NCBI GenBank assembly: GCA_049700195.1
Contig: JBNAVY010000031.1
Span: forward strand, 1 to 22,824
Direction of reading: 5' to 3'
Length of the DNA stretch: 22,824 bases
DNA from: JBNAVY01 sp049700195
GTDB taxonomy: Bacteria; Bacillota; Thermoanaerobacteria; Thermoanaerobacterales; Thermoanaerobacteraceae
Under the pieces are notes generated by a model. It saw only the letters and a list, made by a program, of their open reading frames with translations. It ran no database searches and was not told where the DNA came from. Position 1 is the stretch's first letter, and each line of letters begins with the position of its first letter. Made by a program: the position numbers and the translations under genes. This document shows, piece after piece, positions 1-8,636 of the stretch.

Positions 1-636
1 ATTATCTCCGAATTTTTCATCCTCTATATCCTCTACAGTAGGTAGAGATTTAATTACATCTCCCATTTCATCTAATGTATTAAAAATTATAAAAGCTCTT
101 GCTGATTTCATAATACAACCCTTGTCTATAAAAACAGTTATTTTATAAACATTATAATTATTTTTTAAAGCCTCTTCAATTATATCTTCTTCATATATAT
201 TTATATCATTATTATCATCAGCTAAGCTTTTTTCTTCATATTGACCAGCTTCGCTTTCATTAGAATTAAAATTAGTCAGTATGTACATTAATTCTTGTAT
301 ATCTACATCATCATTGCCATTTTGAGCTATAGAATCAAGCATTTCTCCAAGAGTATCAACACACTTAAAAATTACGTCCATTATTCTTGAATTAATTTTA
401 AGTTTATTATTTTTTACGTCATGTAAAATATCTTCCATTTTATGTGCAACTTTTGTCATGCTTTCAAACCCCATAGTAGCAGCCATACCTTTTAGAGTAT
501 GAGCTGATCTAAAAATTTCATCTATTACTTTTATGTTATCAGTATCTTTCTCAAGTAAAAGAAGATTACTATTTAAATTTTCTAAATGTTCCTGAGTTTC
601 CTCTATGAAAATATCTATATATTGGTTATTTTCCAT
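1..636 (-). CDS. cheA: Chemotaxis histidine kinase CheA, N-terminal part (cut by the window edge)
   Basis: CheA phosphorylates CheY and CheB in response to chemoreceptors. The first 212 codons are visible, starting at the ATG at 636 and running off the left edge without a stop. The first ~105 residues form an HPt (P1) domain; the motif FRSAHTLKGMA places the phosphorylated histidine at about His46. After an acidic linker (about 120-150), residues from about 160 (YKITVFIDKGC, then RAFIIFNTL and SLPTVEDIEDEKF) look like the P2 domain that docks CheY/CheB. The dimerisation, kinase and CheW-like domains lie outside the window. The start overlaps the end of cheB by 11 bases, which suggests translational coupling. 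The reading was made by direct translation of the minus strand. The identification is firm; only completeness is unknown. Confidence 0.95.
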   Translation of the reverse strand, partial: MENNQYIDIFIEETQEHLENLNSNLLLLEKDTDNIKVIDEIFRSAHTLKGMAATMGFESMTKVAHKMEDILHDVKNNKLKINSRIMDVIFKCVDTLGEMLDSIAQNGNDDVDIQELMYILTNFNSNESEAGQYEEKSLADDNNDINIYEEDIIEEALKNNYNVYKITVFIDKGCIMKSARAFIIFNTLDEMGDVIKSLPTVEDIEDEKFGDN

Positions 637-1210
637 TATGTTCCCTCACTTTCACAATTATTTCATTAGGTATATCTTCTAAAGAAAGAATTTTATCTAC
701 AAGACCTGTTTTTGCAGCATTAAATGGCATTCCTTTTGCTATTGATGATTTTTCATCTTGTGAAATTATATAACTTTTTTCTCTGTTTAAAAACTTTATG
801 CCTATAGAGCCATCACTTCCCATCCCTGTTAAAACAACTGTCACAATATAAATATCCAGTTTAGAAGCACTAATAATTGTTGCATCTATAGATGGATGAT
901 ATATAGATTTGTATTCTGTTGAAAGCTTTATCTTTAAAGTGTCACTTTCACGTATGACAAGTAAGTTCTTATCACCTGGTGCAATATAAGCAACAGAATT
1001 TTTAATTACTTCACCATCCTCTGCTTCTTTTACTCTTATTTTACAGCATAAATTAAACCTTTCTGACATTAATTTTGTAAACTTGCTTGGCATATGCTGT
1101 ACAATAATTATTGGAACATTTATATCTTCAGGTAATCTTTCTAATATAAATTGAAGTGCTTTTGGTCCCCCTGTTGAAGAGCCTATAAGAACAATACATT
1201 TTGGCAACAT
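626..1210 (-). CDS. cheB: Chemotaxis methylesterase CheB, catalytic domain only (no receiver domain)
   Basis: This is a receptor glutamate methylesterase/glutamine deamidase acting in chemotactic adaptation. All 194 residues correspond to the CheB catalytic domain. The expected triad is visible: Ser12 in IGSSTGG, His39 in VQHMP and Asp133 in GMGSDG. Family members normally carry about 130-150 further N-terminal residues (a CheY-like receiver plus linker). Here the ATG lies only three bases after the stop of the upstream PilZ gene, so there is no room for that domain. A purine-rich AAAGGGA lies about 14 bases before the ATG, inside the end of the PilZ gene. Without a receiver, CheA-P cannot directly activate this enzyme in the usual way, so it may be constitutive or controlled by a partner. 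A full-length CheB elsewhere in the genome is possible. Confidence 0.93.
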   Translation of the reverse strand: MLPKCIVLIGSSTGGPKALQFILERLPEDINVPIIIVQHMPSKFTKLMSERFNLCCKIRVKEAEDGEVIKNSVAYIAPGDKNLLVIRESDTLKIKLSTEYKSIYHPSIDATIISASKLDIYIVTVVLTGMGSDGSIGIKFLNREKSYIISQDEKSSIAKGMPFNAAKTGLVDKILSLEDIPNEIIVKVREHNGK

Positions 1211-1213
1211 AGC

Positions 1214-1843
1214 TCATTCAATCCCTTTTATCCTGTTTTTTCTTTGCTCCTGAAAAATGTAACTTATAATTTTCTCTCTTGTTTTATTATCAACATACAT
1301 ATAGCAAAGACCAATCTCATATTCTTTACCCTCTAATTCTTCAAACCTTATAACTTTACTTAAAACATTTATTTCTGTATCTAATTTAAATTTGCAATTT
1401 AGAATATCACCTATAGAAAGTTTATTTCTAATTCTGCTTCTTAGACCACCACCACTTATGTCTTCAATTACACCTTCATAAATCTTATCTTCAGGATCGT
1501 TTTGTATTGTAAATGTAAAAGGAATAATTCTTTCTAATCTGAAATACTGTCTTCTTTGTAGTTTCTCAACCTGGCTTATAGCTTCAACCTGTAGTAAAAA
1601 AAGCTTACCGCTGAATCTATTTAATACTTTTGCATAAAAAGTATAAAGTCCTTCTTTTGTAAAATATATAATCTGTATAATCGATCCAATTCTTACAGGC
1701 ACAATATGCCCATTATAAATAGGTGTATCAATAAGCAATGTACCATCTTTAGCAATATCCTGAATTTGCGATGAATAAGTGACTTTACTTTTACCTATAT
1801 TTAATTTTAGTTTTTGACCTGGATTTAATTTATCAATTGTCAT
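1214..1843 (-). CDS. YcgR-like flagellar brake protein with PilZ domain (c-di-GMP receptor type)
   Basis: The 209-residue protein has two parts. Residues about 1-93 resemble the YcgR N-terminal (PilZN) beta domain. Residues about 94-205 form a PilZ domain. The c-di-GMP binding signature is present: RxxxR at Arg98-Arg102 (RRQYFR) followed by DxSxxG at Asp128-Gly133 (DISGGG). YcgR-type proteins (YpfA in Bacillus) slow or brake the flagellar motor when c-di-GMP is high by acting at the rotor/stator interface. That role is inferred here from the domains and from its place in the operon. The ATG directly abuts the flhG stop codon, and an AAAAGGGGGA Shine-Dalgarno lies inside the end of flhG. Both binding motifs look intact, so ligand binding is likely. 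Confidence 0.88.
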   Translation of the reverse strand: MTIDKLNPGQKLKLNIGKSKVTYSSQIQDIAKDGTLLIDTPIYNGHIVPVRIGSIIQIIYFTKEGLYTFYAKVLNRFSGKLFLLQVEAISQVEKLQRRQYFRLERIIPFTFTIQNDPEDKIYEGVIEDISGGGLRSRIRNKLSIGDILNCKFKLDTEINVLSKVIRFEELEGKEYEIGLCYMYVDNKTREKIISYIFQEQRKNRIKGIE

Positions 1844-2689
1844 CTAAATCCCCCTTTTAAAAAGTTTATTAAAAAAGCTAAAAACCCCACCTGATTCAAC
1901 ATCAAAAGGTCTATCAGCAATTTTTGCAGCCATAGCCATAAAACTTTTTGATGTTTTGCTATTTTCATATTTTAAAATTATTGGTTTCTGTTCTTTTATA
2001 CATTCCATAATTTTATAATCATATTCTAAATACCCAATATCATATACATTAATTCCCAAGTAATTTTTTACAACACTATCAAATCTATTATAAACTTCTC
2101 TGTATTCTTCAAAATTTTTAGCTTTATTTATAATAATATTTATTTTTTTGTCATTATTTTTAAAAGAATATTTTATAAGTGTATATGCATCCATTATAGA
2201 AGTCGGTTCGGGAGTTACTATTACAAAGACTTCATTACCAGCTTCTAAAAAGCTTTTTACAACATTATTTAATCCAGCACCAGTATCTACAATCACAAAA
2301 TCAGAATAATAATCTAAAAGTTTAATATTGCTTAAAAAAATCCCCAGATTTATTTCTGCATTAGATACTAAATTAAAGTCCCCACCAGATGAAATATAAT
2401 TAATTCCAAGCGGGCCTTCATTAATAACTTCTGCAATAGTTCTATTATTGTATATTACATCATATAAAGTATATTTGGGCATTAGCCCAAGTTCAATTTC
2501 AACATTTGAAAAACCCAGGTCGGCATCAATAATAGTAACTTTAAAACCCAATTTTCTTAGCGCTAATGATAAATTTATTGATATAAATGTTTTCCCAATC
2601 CCTCCTTTGCCACCTGTAATTATTAAAACTCTACTTTTTTTTGTTTTCTTTTCCAACAGAATTTTTCTCAAGTTTTCGGCTTGATCCAT
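1844..2689 (-). CDS. flhG: FlhG (YlxH), MinD-like ATPase controlling flagellar number and placement
   Basis: This is a 281-residue ParA/MinD-family ATPase. It opens with MDQAENLRK, the conserved DQAxxLR helix that in FlhG proteins stimulates the GTPase of FlhF. The deviant Walker A KGGIGKT spans residues 28-34 (signature Lys28, P-loop Lys33). The Switch I region DADLGFSNVEIELGL begins at 55. The last ~15 residues (VFSFFNKLFKRGI) look like an amphipathic membrane-targeting helix of the MinD type. In Bacillus, FlhG also helps assemble the FliM/FliY C-ring, and both of those are encoded in this operon. The ATG follows the flhF stop by two bases and has an AAGGGGAA ribosome binding site. Length and motifs are all typical, with nothing missing. 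Confidence 0.95.
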   Translation of the reverse strand: MDQAENLRKILLEKKTKKSRVLIITGGKGGIGKTFISINLSLALRKLGFKVTIIDADLGFSNVEIELGLMPKYTLYDVIYNNRTIAEVINEGPLGINYISSGGDFNLVSNAEINLGIFLSNIKLLDYYSDFVIVDTGAGLNNVVKSFLEAGNEVFVIVTPEPTSIMDAYTLIKYSFKNNDKKINIIINKAKNFEEYREVYNRFDSVVKNYLGINVYDIGYLEYDYKIMECIKEQKPIILKYENSKTSKSFMAMAAKIADRPFDVESGGVFSFFNKLFKRGI

Positions 2690-2691
2690 AT

Positions 2692-3723
2692 TTAATTCCC
2701 CTTTATAATATTTAAAACTATCTCATCATAATTAGCTAAATATATATCATCTGGCACAATCTGTCCATTTGTAAAATAAGATAATGGTCTGTTAGCATAA
2801 TATTTTGCATTTATAACAGAACTTAAATTATCAGTTTCATCTAATTTTGTAATAAGTAGCTTATAATCACCCGCAAATTTATACATATCAATTATCTTTT
2901 CTAAATCTTCTGATTTTGTAGTAGCACTTAAACAAAGAAATGTTTCATCACAATTGCTGTATTTAACAAAGGTTTTAAGTTCATTTATCTTTTTCTGATC
3001 TTTATGACTTCTCCCTGCAGTATCTACTAGAGCAATATCATATTCCTGAATCTCTGGTAACAATTTGTTAAATTCAAATATATTATTGACAACTTTTACT
3101 GGCACACCTAAAATATCACCATACGTCTTTAATTGTTCTACAGCTGCTATTCTAAATATATCTGCTGTAATTAAAATAACTTTCTTTTTTTCATTTAATA
3201 TCAAATTAGAAGCTATTTTTGCAATTGTTGTTGTTTTACCAACACCAGTAGGTCCTATAAAAAGTACTTTTTTCTTTCTTGTAGTATCAAGTTTTTGCGG
3301 AATTCCCATAAATGAAATAAGTCTTTGCTGTAAAGTTTTGATTCCACTATCATTAAAAGAAGATATTCCTTCAGCTAAAGCTTCAGAAAGTTCTGGATTA
3401 ATACCATACTTTAATAATTTATTTAACACTTTATTATCATTTTGGGGTTTTATTGCAACATCTTTGCTGGAAATTCCTGAATTTAATTTTTTTATCATAA
3501 TTTTTAACTCATTAATATCATTTTTGATTATGTTGTTTACATTATTTAATGGTTGATCTTCAACTGCAGCCACTACTTCAACTTTATATTTACCAAAAAA
3601 ACCCATTATTCCTTTATTACGAATCTTATTTTGATGAAGTATAACAGCATTACTTCCCATTTCCGCCTTTACCATTTTCATTGCTTCTTGATAATCTTGA
3701 GCTATATATTTCTTAACTTTCAC
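2692..3723 (-). CDS. flhF: FlhF, SRP-type GTPase that directs flagellum placement
   Basis: FlhF is a third SRP-family GTPase (with Ffh and FtsY) that brings early flagellar components to the correct membrane site. The 343-residue protein has a variable basic N-terminal region (about 1-75), an N-domain helical part (about 95-148) and the GTPase domain. Visible motifs are P-loop GPTGVGKT at 157-164, ADIFRIAAVEQLKTY from 187, DTAGR at 234-238 and the guanine-specificity motif TKLD at 292-295. The start is a GTG at 3723 and overlaps the end of flhA by 11 bases, so translation is probably coupled. Its regulator FlhG is encoded directly downstream. All nucleotide-binding motifs are intact. Confidence 0.96.
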   Translation of the reverse strand: MKVKKYIAQDYQEAMKMVKAEMGSNAVILHQNKIRNKGIMGFFGKYKVEVVAAVEDQPLNNVNNIIKNDINELKIMIKKLNSGISSKDVAIKPQNDNKVLNKLLKYGINPELSEALAEGISSFNDSGIKTLQQRLISFMGIPQKLDTTRKKKVLFIGPTGVGKTTTIAKIASNLILNEKKKVILITADIFRIAAVEQLKTYGDILGVPVKVVNNIFEFNKLLPEIQEYDIALVDTAGRSHKDQKKINELKTFVKYSNCDETFLCLSATTKSEDLEKIIDMYKFAGDYKLLITKLDETDNLSSVINAKYYANRPLSYFTNGQIVPDDIYLANYDEIVLNIIKGN

Positions 3724-5734
3724 TTAATTTCACCGTCCCAACCGAAAATACTTCTATATTAGGCATTAATTCATTATAAGAAAGAACTGCTATATCAGAA
3801 GATATCTGTTCTACAAGCCTTTTTAAATATATCCTTGTTATTGGAGCAGTCAATATAACGGCTTGTTCTCCTTTTAAAGTTATTTGTCTTACAGTTTCAT
3901 GGATATTTTTTAAAATCTTTTGCATTGTTGTAGGTTCTATAGCTAAATATGTCCCATGGTCTGTCTGATTTATACTGCTTGATATAATCTGTTCAATATT
4001 TGGATCTAAAGTTATAACATTTAATTTTCCTGTAGGTGCATACTTGTTTGATATAGTTCTTGCAAGAGCTTGCCTTACATATTCAGTAAGTACATCTGTA
4101 TCTTTTGTAATAGGTGCATAATCAGCTAAAGTTTCTAATATAGTAACTAAATCCCTAATAGATAATTCTTCTTTTAATAAATTAGACAAAACTTTTTCTA
4201 TTTCACCTAAACTTAAAAGTTTTGGAACAATCTCATCTACTAATGCAGGATTAGTATTCTTTATATTATCAAGTAAACCTTGTACCTCTTGCCTGCCTAA
4301 TAATTCATAAGCATGTTTCTTAATCAAATATGTCAAATGTGTTGCAATAACTGATGGAACGTCAACAACTGTATAACCTTTAGATTCTGCCTTAGGTCTT
4401 TCGCTCTCGTCAATCCAAACAGCAGGAAGTCCAAAAGCCGGCTCTCTATCTTTGATTCCACTAATATCATTGTCATGTTCTCCTGCACTCATAGCTAAAT
4501 ATTTGTCAACATATACTGTTCCTCTTCCAATTTCATTACCTCTTATTTTTATTATATATTCATTAGGCTTTAATTGAATATTATCTCGTAGCCTTATCAT
4601 TGGGACAACAATTCCAATATCTATTGCTATTTGACGTCTTATCATAACAATTCTATCAAGTAAATCACCACTGGCAAGTGGTATAAGCTCATAACCAAAT
4701 TCAACTTCTATTAAATCAACCTGTAATAAATCATATACTTTTCTAGGATCTCTTACATCTTCTAATTCTTTAATACTTTCTTCCTGTTCTTCATCTTTTT
4801 GAGCAATTTTAGGACTTTGTACAAAACTCAAATATAAAAACATTCCTCCAATAATCATTAGCGGAAGTTTAGGAAGCATTGGTACTAAAATAAGAGTCAA
4901 AAGTAGCCCTCCTGCTATTCTTAGTATTTTAGGTTGTTTAAAGATTTGATTTATAATATCTTTACCTATGTTTCCTTCAGATGCTGATCTTGTAACTATT
5001 ATGCCAGTTGCAGTTGAAATTAACAGTGCAGGTATTTGATTTACAAGACCATCACCTACTGTTAATACTGTATAAGTATTTAGAGCTTGCATTGCGTCCA
5101 TGCCTTTCATTAGCATACCGATAATAAAACCACCTAAAATATTTATTATTATGATTATAATACCAACAATAGCATCACCTTTAACAAATTTACTTGCTCC
5201 ATCCATCGATCCATAAAACTTGGCTTCTTCTTGTATTTTTTTTCTTCTAATTACAGCTTCTTTGTCAGATATTAAACCAGCATTTAAATCAGCATCTATA
5301 GCCATCTGTTTTCCTGGCATAGCATCAAGAGTAAATCTGGCAGAAACTTCTGAAACTCTTTCAGCACCCTTAGTTATTACTAAAAATTGCACTATAGCAA
5401 TTATTAAAAATATTATAAAACCAACTAAAGGGTTTCCTCCTATTACAAAATGTCCAAACGCATTAATAACGCTTCCTGCATATGCGTTACCAAGTACAAG
5501 TCTTGTACTTGAAATATTTAAAGATAATCTCAGCAATGTTGTAATAAGTAATACCGAAGGGAAAATAGAGAATTCCATTGCATCTTTAACATACATTGTT
5601 GTCAATAAAATAATTATTGAAAGAGTAATATTAAATAAAAGCAAAAAATCCATTACAATCGGCGATACAGGAATAATTATAATTAAAATTATACCAACAA
5701 CTACAAGAGCTATGCTCAGTTCTGAAAATTTCAA
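3713..5734 (-). CDS. flhA: FlhA, flagellar type III export gate protein
   Basis: FlhA is the largest export-gate component, forming a nonameric ring that receives substrate-chaperone complexes and uses the proton motive force. The 673-residue protein has an N-terminal membrane half (hydrophobic segments from about 5 to 315, including 7-27, 29-48 and 104-120) and a soluble cytoplasmic half from about 330. The conserved cytoplasmic loop of the FHIPEP family is visible at about 130-160 (RFTLDAMPGKQMAIDADLNAG). The start is TTG at 5734, supported by an AGGAGGG site a few bases upstream. It lies 10 bases after the flhB stop. Length is close to the usual 670-700. Confidence 0.97.
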   Translation of the reverse strand: MKFSELSIALVVVGIILIIIIPVSPIVMDFLLLFNITLSIIILLTTMYVKDAMEFSIFPSVLLITTLLRLSLNISSTRLVLGNAYAGSVINAFGHFVIGGNPLVGFIIFLIIAIVQFLVITKGAERVSEVSARFTLDAMPGKQMAIDADLNAGLISDKEAVIRRKKIQEEAKFYGSMDGASKFVKGDAIVGIIIIIINILGGFIIGMLMKGMDAMQALNTYTVLTVGDGLVNQIPALLISTATGIIVTRSASEGNIGKDIINQIFKQPKILRIAGGLLLTLILVPMLPKLPLMIIGGMFLYLSFVQSPKIAQKDEEQEESIKELEDVRDPRKVYDLLQVDLIEVEFGYELIPLASGDLLDRIVMIRRQIAIDIGIVVPMIRLRDNIQLKPNEYIIKIRGNEIGRGTVYVDKYLAMSAGEHDNDISGIKDREPAFGLPAVWIDESERPKAESKGYTVVDVPSVIATHLTYLIKKHAYELLGRQEVQGLLDNIKNTNPALVDEIVPKLLSLGEIEKVLSNLLKEELSIRDLVTILETLADYAPITKDTDVLTEYVRQALARTISNKYAPTGKLNVITLDPNIEQIISSSINQTDHGTYLAIEPTTMQKILKNIHETVRQITLKGEQAVILTAPITRIYLKRLVEQISSDIAVLSYNELMPNIEVFSVGTVKLSES

Positions 5735-5744
5735 AATATCCCTC

Positions 5745-6824
5745 CTATTCTCCCTTTAAGCTGTATACATAAGCAAGGACTTCTGCAACAGCTTGATACA
5801 AATCTGGGGGTATCATATCTCCTATTTCTGAAGATTTAAAAAGTGCTTGTGCCAGTGGCTTATTTTCTACAATCGGTATGTTATATTTATAGGCTTCTTC
5901 TTTTATTCTGTGTGCAATCAGGTCTTGGCCTTTTGCAACGACAACTGGTGCTGCACCAATATTTGTATCATACATCAGTGCTATTGCTAAATGTGTAGGG
6001 TTTGTAATAATAACATCAGCCTTTTTAATATCCTGCATCATTCTCTTCATTGAAATCTGGCGTTGCTTTCTTTTTATTTCTGATTTAATCTGCGGATTAC
6101 CTTCTGTTTCTTTAAATTCCTCTTTGATATCCTCTTTGCTCATTTTTAAATTCGATTCATATTCTCTCCATTGAAAAATATAATCCATAATTCCTAAAGC
6201 AATAAGTATTATACCTATGCGAATAGTTATACCTAATACAATCTTTAGTGCATATTTTAAAATATCCTGAACTGACATATCTAATAACATTGGTATTCCT
6301 TTATACTGCTGTATTAAAAAAGAATAAATAATATAGAATATGATCACAATCTTTATAATTGATTTAGCTAATTCCATTAAAGCCTTCTTAGAAAAGATTC
6401 TTTTAAAACCTTCAACAGGGTTTAGTCTGTCTATTTTAAAATTTAAAGACTCCGTAGTAAAAATAACTCCAACTTGAAAATAAGTAGAAATAAAAGATAC
6501 TATATAAATTACCAAAATAATAGGTGCAATTATTTTAACTGTAATATCTAAAACAAGACCACTTAAAATTTTTAAACCATTTATTGTAAAAACATCATCA
6601 TTTGGTCCAGAATAATTAAAGTATAAAAACTTAACAAATGCCATTAGTTTTTCAAAAGAAGGAATTAAAAGCAAATATACTGCTAAAAATCCGATTATTA
6701 TTATAAATGCCGATGTAATTTCCTTACTTTGAAAAACTTGTCCTTTCTTTCTGGCATCCTGGCGTCTTTTAGGGGTTGCTGGTTCAGTCTTTTCAGAAGC
6801 AAAAAGCTGTAGATTAATTGACAT
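5745..6824 (-). CDS. flhB: FlhB, export specificity switch protein
   Basis: FlhB is part of the flagellar export gate and switches export from rod/hook to filament substrates. The 359-residue protein has a short basic N-terminus (SEKTEPATPKRRQDARKKGQV), four hydrophobic segments between about 35 and 220, and a soluble C-terminal domain. The autocleavage motif NPTH is intact at 275-278, so normal cleavage between Asn275 and Pro276 is expected. The ATG at 6824 has an AGGTGATG ribosome binding site that overlaps the end of fliR; the gap is six bases. FliK, which triggers the switch, is encoded in the same operon. Confidence 0.97.
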   Translation of the reverse strand: MSINLQLFASEKTEPATPKRRQDARKKGQVFQSKEITSAFIIIIGFLAVYLLLIPSFEKLMAFVKFLYFNYSGPNDDVFTINGLKILSGLVLDITVKIIAPIILVIYIVSFISTYFQVGVIFTTESLNFKIDRLNPVEGFKRIFSKKALMELAKSIIKIVIIFYIIYSFLIQQYKGIPMLLDMSVQDILKYALKIVLGITIRIGIILIALGIMDYIFQWREYESNLKMSKEDIKEEFKETEGNPQIKSEIKRKQRQISMKRMMQDIKKADVIITNPTHLAIALMYDTNIGAAPVVVAKGQDLIAHRIKEEAYKYNIPIVENKPLAQALFKSSEIGDMIPPDLYQAVAEVLAYVYSLKGE

Positions 6825-6830
6825 TATTCA

Positions 6831-7613
6831 TCACCTATGCATAAATTTCATTAGCTCAAATATATCAGCATTCATACCATTAAACATAATATCAATAATT
6901 GCTAAATACATTGGCAACATTATTATCAAAGTAAAAATACCGACAAAAATTTTAAGTGGCATTCCTACCATAAAAACATTAAGCTGCGGTATAGTTCTGG
7001 AAATTACACTTAAAGTTAAATCAGTCAAAAATGTAGTCAAAATTATAGGTGCACTTATCCTAAATCCCAGAATGAACATATCTGACGTCATCTTTGTTAA
7101 AATATTAGAAATACTGTCTAAGTTGAAAAATATTCCTCCGGGAGGTATAATTTCAAAACTTTTTGCAAGTACAATAAATATAATATAATGTCCATTAATC
7201 AGCATAAATAAAAGTATTGTTAAAATATAAATAAAATTACCCATAATAGGGACTTGTGCTTCAGTATGTATTGCTAATACATTTACCATTCCAAATCCGA
7301 TTTGATAATCTATAAGCTGTCCCGCTAAATATATGGCACTAAAAGCAATCATTGAGGCTAGTCCAATAATAAGTCCTACTAAAAACTCAGAAATTATAAC
7401 CATAAAATATTGATAAAGATTAGAAGGCATATTTACTGGATAACTTATTATATTAAAAACTAAAATTGATGTAAAAAAACCCAAACTTATTTTAATTGTA
7501 GTTGGAACATTTTTTGTACCAAAAAAAGGTGTTAATATAAAAATTCCCAGCATTCTTACAAAAACAAGCAAAAATAATTCTACATTACTAGTTATATACT
7601 GTACAATATCCAT
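6831..7613 (-). CDS. fliR: FliR, flagellar export gate membrane protein
   Basis: FliR joins FliP and FliQ in the helical export-gate core inside the MS ring. The 260-residue sequence is strongly hydrophobic throughout, with about six membrane-type segments. Typical FliR landmarks include VRMLGIFILTPFFG near residues 19-32 and GQLIDYQIGFGM in the middle. The ATG at 7613 follows the fliQ stop by one base. The upstream AAGATGAT is only a weak ribosome binding site, so expression probably depends on coupling to fliQ. Order and length match the family. Confidence 0.95.
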   Translation of the reverse strand: MDIVQYITSNVELFLLVFVRMLGIFILTPFFGTKNVPTTIKISLGFFTSILVFNIISYPVNMPSNLYQYFMVIISEFLVGLIIGLASMIAFSAIYLAGQLIDYQIGFGMVNVLAIHTEAQVPIMGNFIYILTILLFMLINGHYIIFIVLAKSFEIIPPGGIFFNLDSISNILTKMTSDMFILGFRISAPIILTTFLTDLTLSVISRTIPQLNVFMVGMPLKIFVGIFTLIIMLPMYLAIIDIMFNGMNADIFELMKFMHR

Positions 7614-7614
7614 A

Positions 7615-7884
7615 TCATCTTATAAAACTGTTTATATTTAAAAACAGCCTTTCTGTATAATTTACTAAAGTTGTAAGCATCCAAGGTCCAAATAAAATTA
7701 ACGAAACTAGTATAGCAACAATTTTTGGTACAAATGAAAGAGTTTGTTCCTGAATCTGTGTAGTTGCCTGAAAAATACTTATTAAAAGACCAACTGCTAA
7801 TGCTATTGCAAGAAGAGGAGCAGCAATCATAAGTGTTGTTGTTAATGCCTGTCTTCCAATATCAAGTACAAGACCTGTAGTCAT
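7615..7884 (-). CDS. fliQ: FliQ, flagellar export gate membrane protein
   Basis: FliQ is a small two-helix component of the export gate. The chosen ATG at 7884 gives 89 residues beginning MTTGLVLDIGRQAL, the normal start and length for FliQ. Two hydrophobic hairpin helices are visible (about 15-40 and 52-72). A GTG at 7893 would add three residues, but AGGGGTGAT sits at a proper distance from the ATG and overlaps that GTG. It follows fliP by 11 bases. Confidence 0.95.
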   Translation of the reverse strand: MTTGLVLDIGRQALTTTLMIAAPLLAIALAVGLLISIFQATTQIQEQTLSFVPKIVAILVSLILFGPWMLTTLVNYTERLFLNINSFIR

Positions 7885-7895
7885 AACTATCACCC

Positions 7896-8636
7896 CTATC
7901 TAAAGCCAATAATAAGCGATTTGACAACTAAGTTCCAACCATCAACCAATACAAATAATAAAATTTTAAATGGTAAAGATATCAGAACTGGAGGCAGCAT
8001 AAACATACCCATCGACATAAGAACACTCGCAACTACCATATCAATAATTAAAAAAGGTATATAAATTATAAAACCAATTTCAAAAGCTGTTTTTAATTCA
8101 CTTATTATAAAAGATGGTATAATAACCCTCATTGGCAAATTTTCAACCTTATCCACTTTTAATTTTGAAATATTTATAAATAAATTTAAATCAGTTTTTC
8201 TTGTTTGTTTGAGCATAAAATCTTTTATTGGACTTTTTGCATTATCATAAGCTTCTTGTTGAGTTATTTTCCCTTGTGTATATGGAATAATAGCATTATT
8301 ATTTATTTTTTCTCCTACTGGTGCCATTATAAAAAGTGTCAAAAATAGAGCAAGACCTATTAATACTTGATTAGGGGGCATTTGTTGCAGCCCCAGTGCG
8401 TTCCTTAAAAAGGAAAGAACAATAATTATTCTTGTAAATGACGTCATCATAATTAATATTGAAGGCGCCAATGAAAGAATTGTTAATAGCAGTACAATCT
8501 GAAGACTTGTTGTCATATCCTGTGGTTTAGGCATTAAACTGGTTATACCAGCATCTGCAAGGGAAGGTGCAGCATATATAGCTTTGTTGGAAAACATAGT
8601 TAATAAGAATATTATATAAAATGATAGTTTTTTCAC
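7896..8636 (-). CDS. fliP: FliP, flagellar export gate membrane protein with signal peptide
   Basis: FliP forms the pentameric core of the export gate. The 246-residue protein starts with a cleavable-type signal peptide (basic KK, hydrophobic stretch, likely cut after AIYA near residue 22), as is usual for FliP. This is followed by the conserved block SFTRIIIVLSFLRNALG and QQMPPNQVLIGLALFL, a soluble loop, and C-terminal membrane helices. The start codon is GTG at 8636 and overlaps the fliO stop as GTGA. The Shine-Dalgarno sequence is poor, so translation is probably coupled to fliO. Confidence 0.96.
   Translation of the reverse strand: MKKLSFYIIFLLTMFSNKAIYAAPSLADAGITSLMPKPQDMTTSLQIVLLLTILSLAPSILIMMTSFTRIIIVLSFLRNALGLQQMPPNQVLIGLALFLTLFIMAPVGEKINNNAIIPYTQGKITQQEAYDNAKSPIKDFMLKQTRKTDLNLFINISKLKVDKVENLPMRVIIPSFIISELKTAFEIGFIIYIPFLIIDMVVASVLMSMGMFMLPPVLISLPFKILLFVLVDGWNLVVKSLIIGFR

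Noticed and set aside
3065..3556. Plus-strand open frame (163 codons) opposite flhF
   Set aside because: It is complementary to the conserved GTPase motifs of FlhF; its hydrophobic composition is what the reverse strand of a lysine-rich gene gives.
5220..5759. Long open frame on the plus strand (179 codons) opposite flhA
   Set aside because: It is antisense to the conserved N-terminal part of flhA, has no plausible ribosome binding site and resembles no protein family; such frames arise from AT-rich codon use.
7135..7145. CCTCCGGGAGG near-palindrome with an internal GGAGGAATATT that looks like a ribosome binding site
   Set aside because: It lies inside fliR and is explained by the codons for Pro-Pro-Gly-Gly; no in-frame start follows at a usable distance that would yield a separate product.
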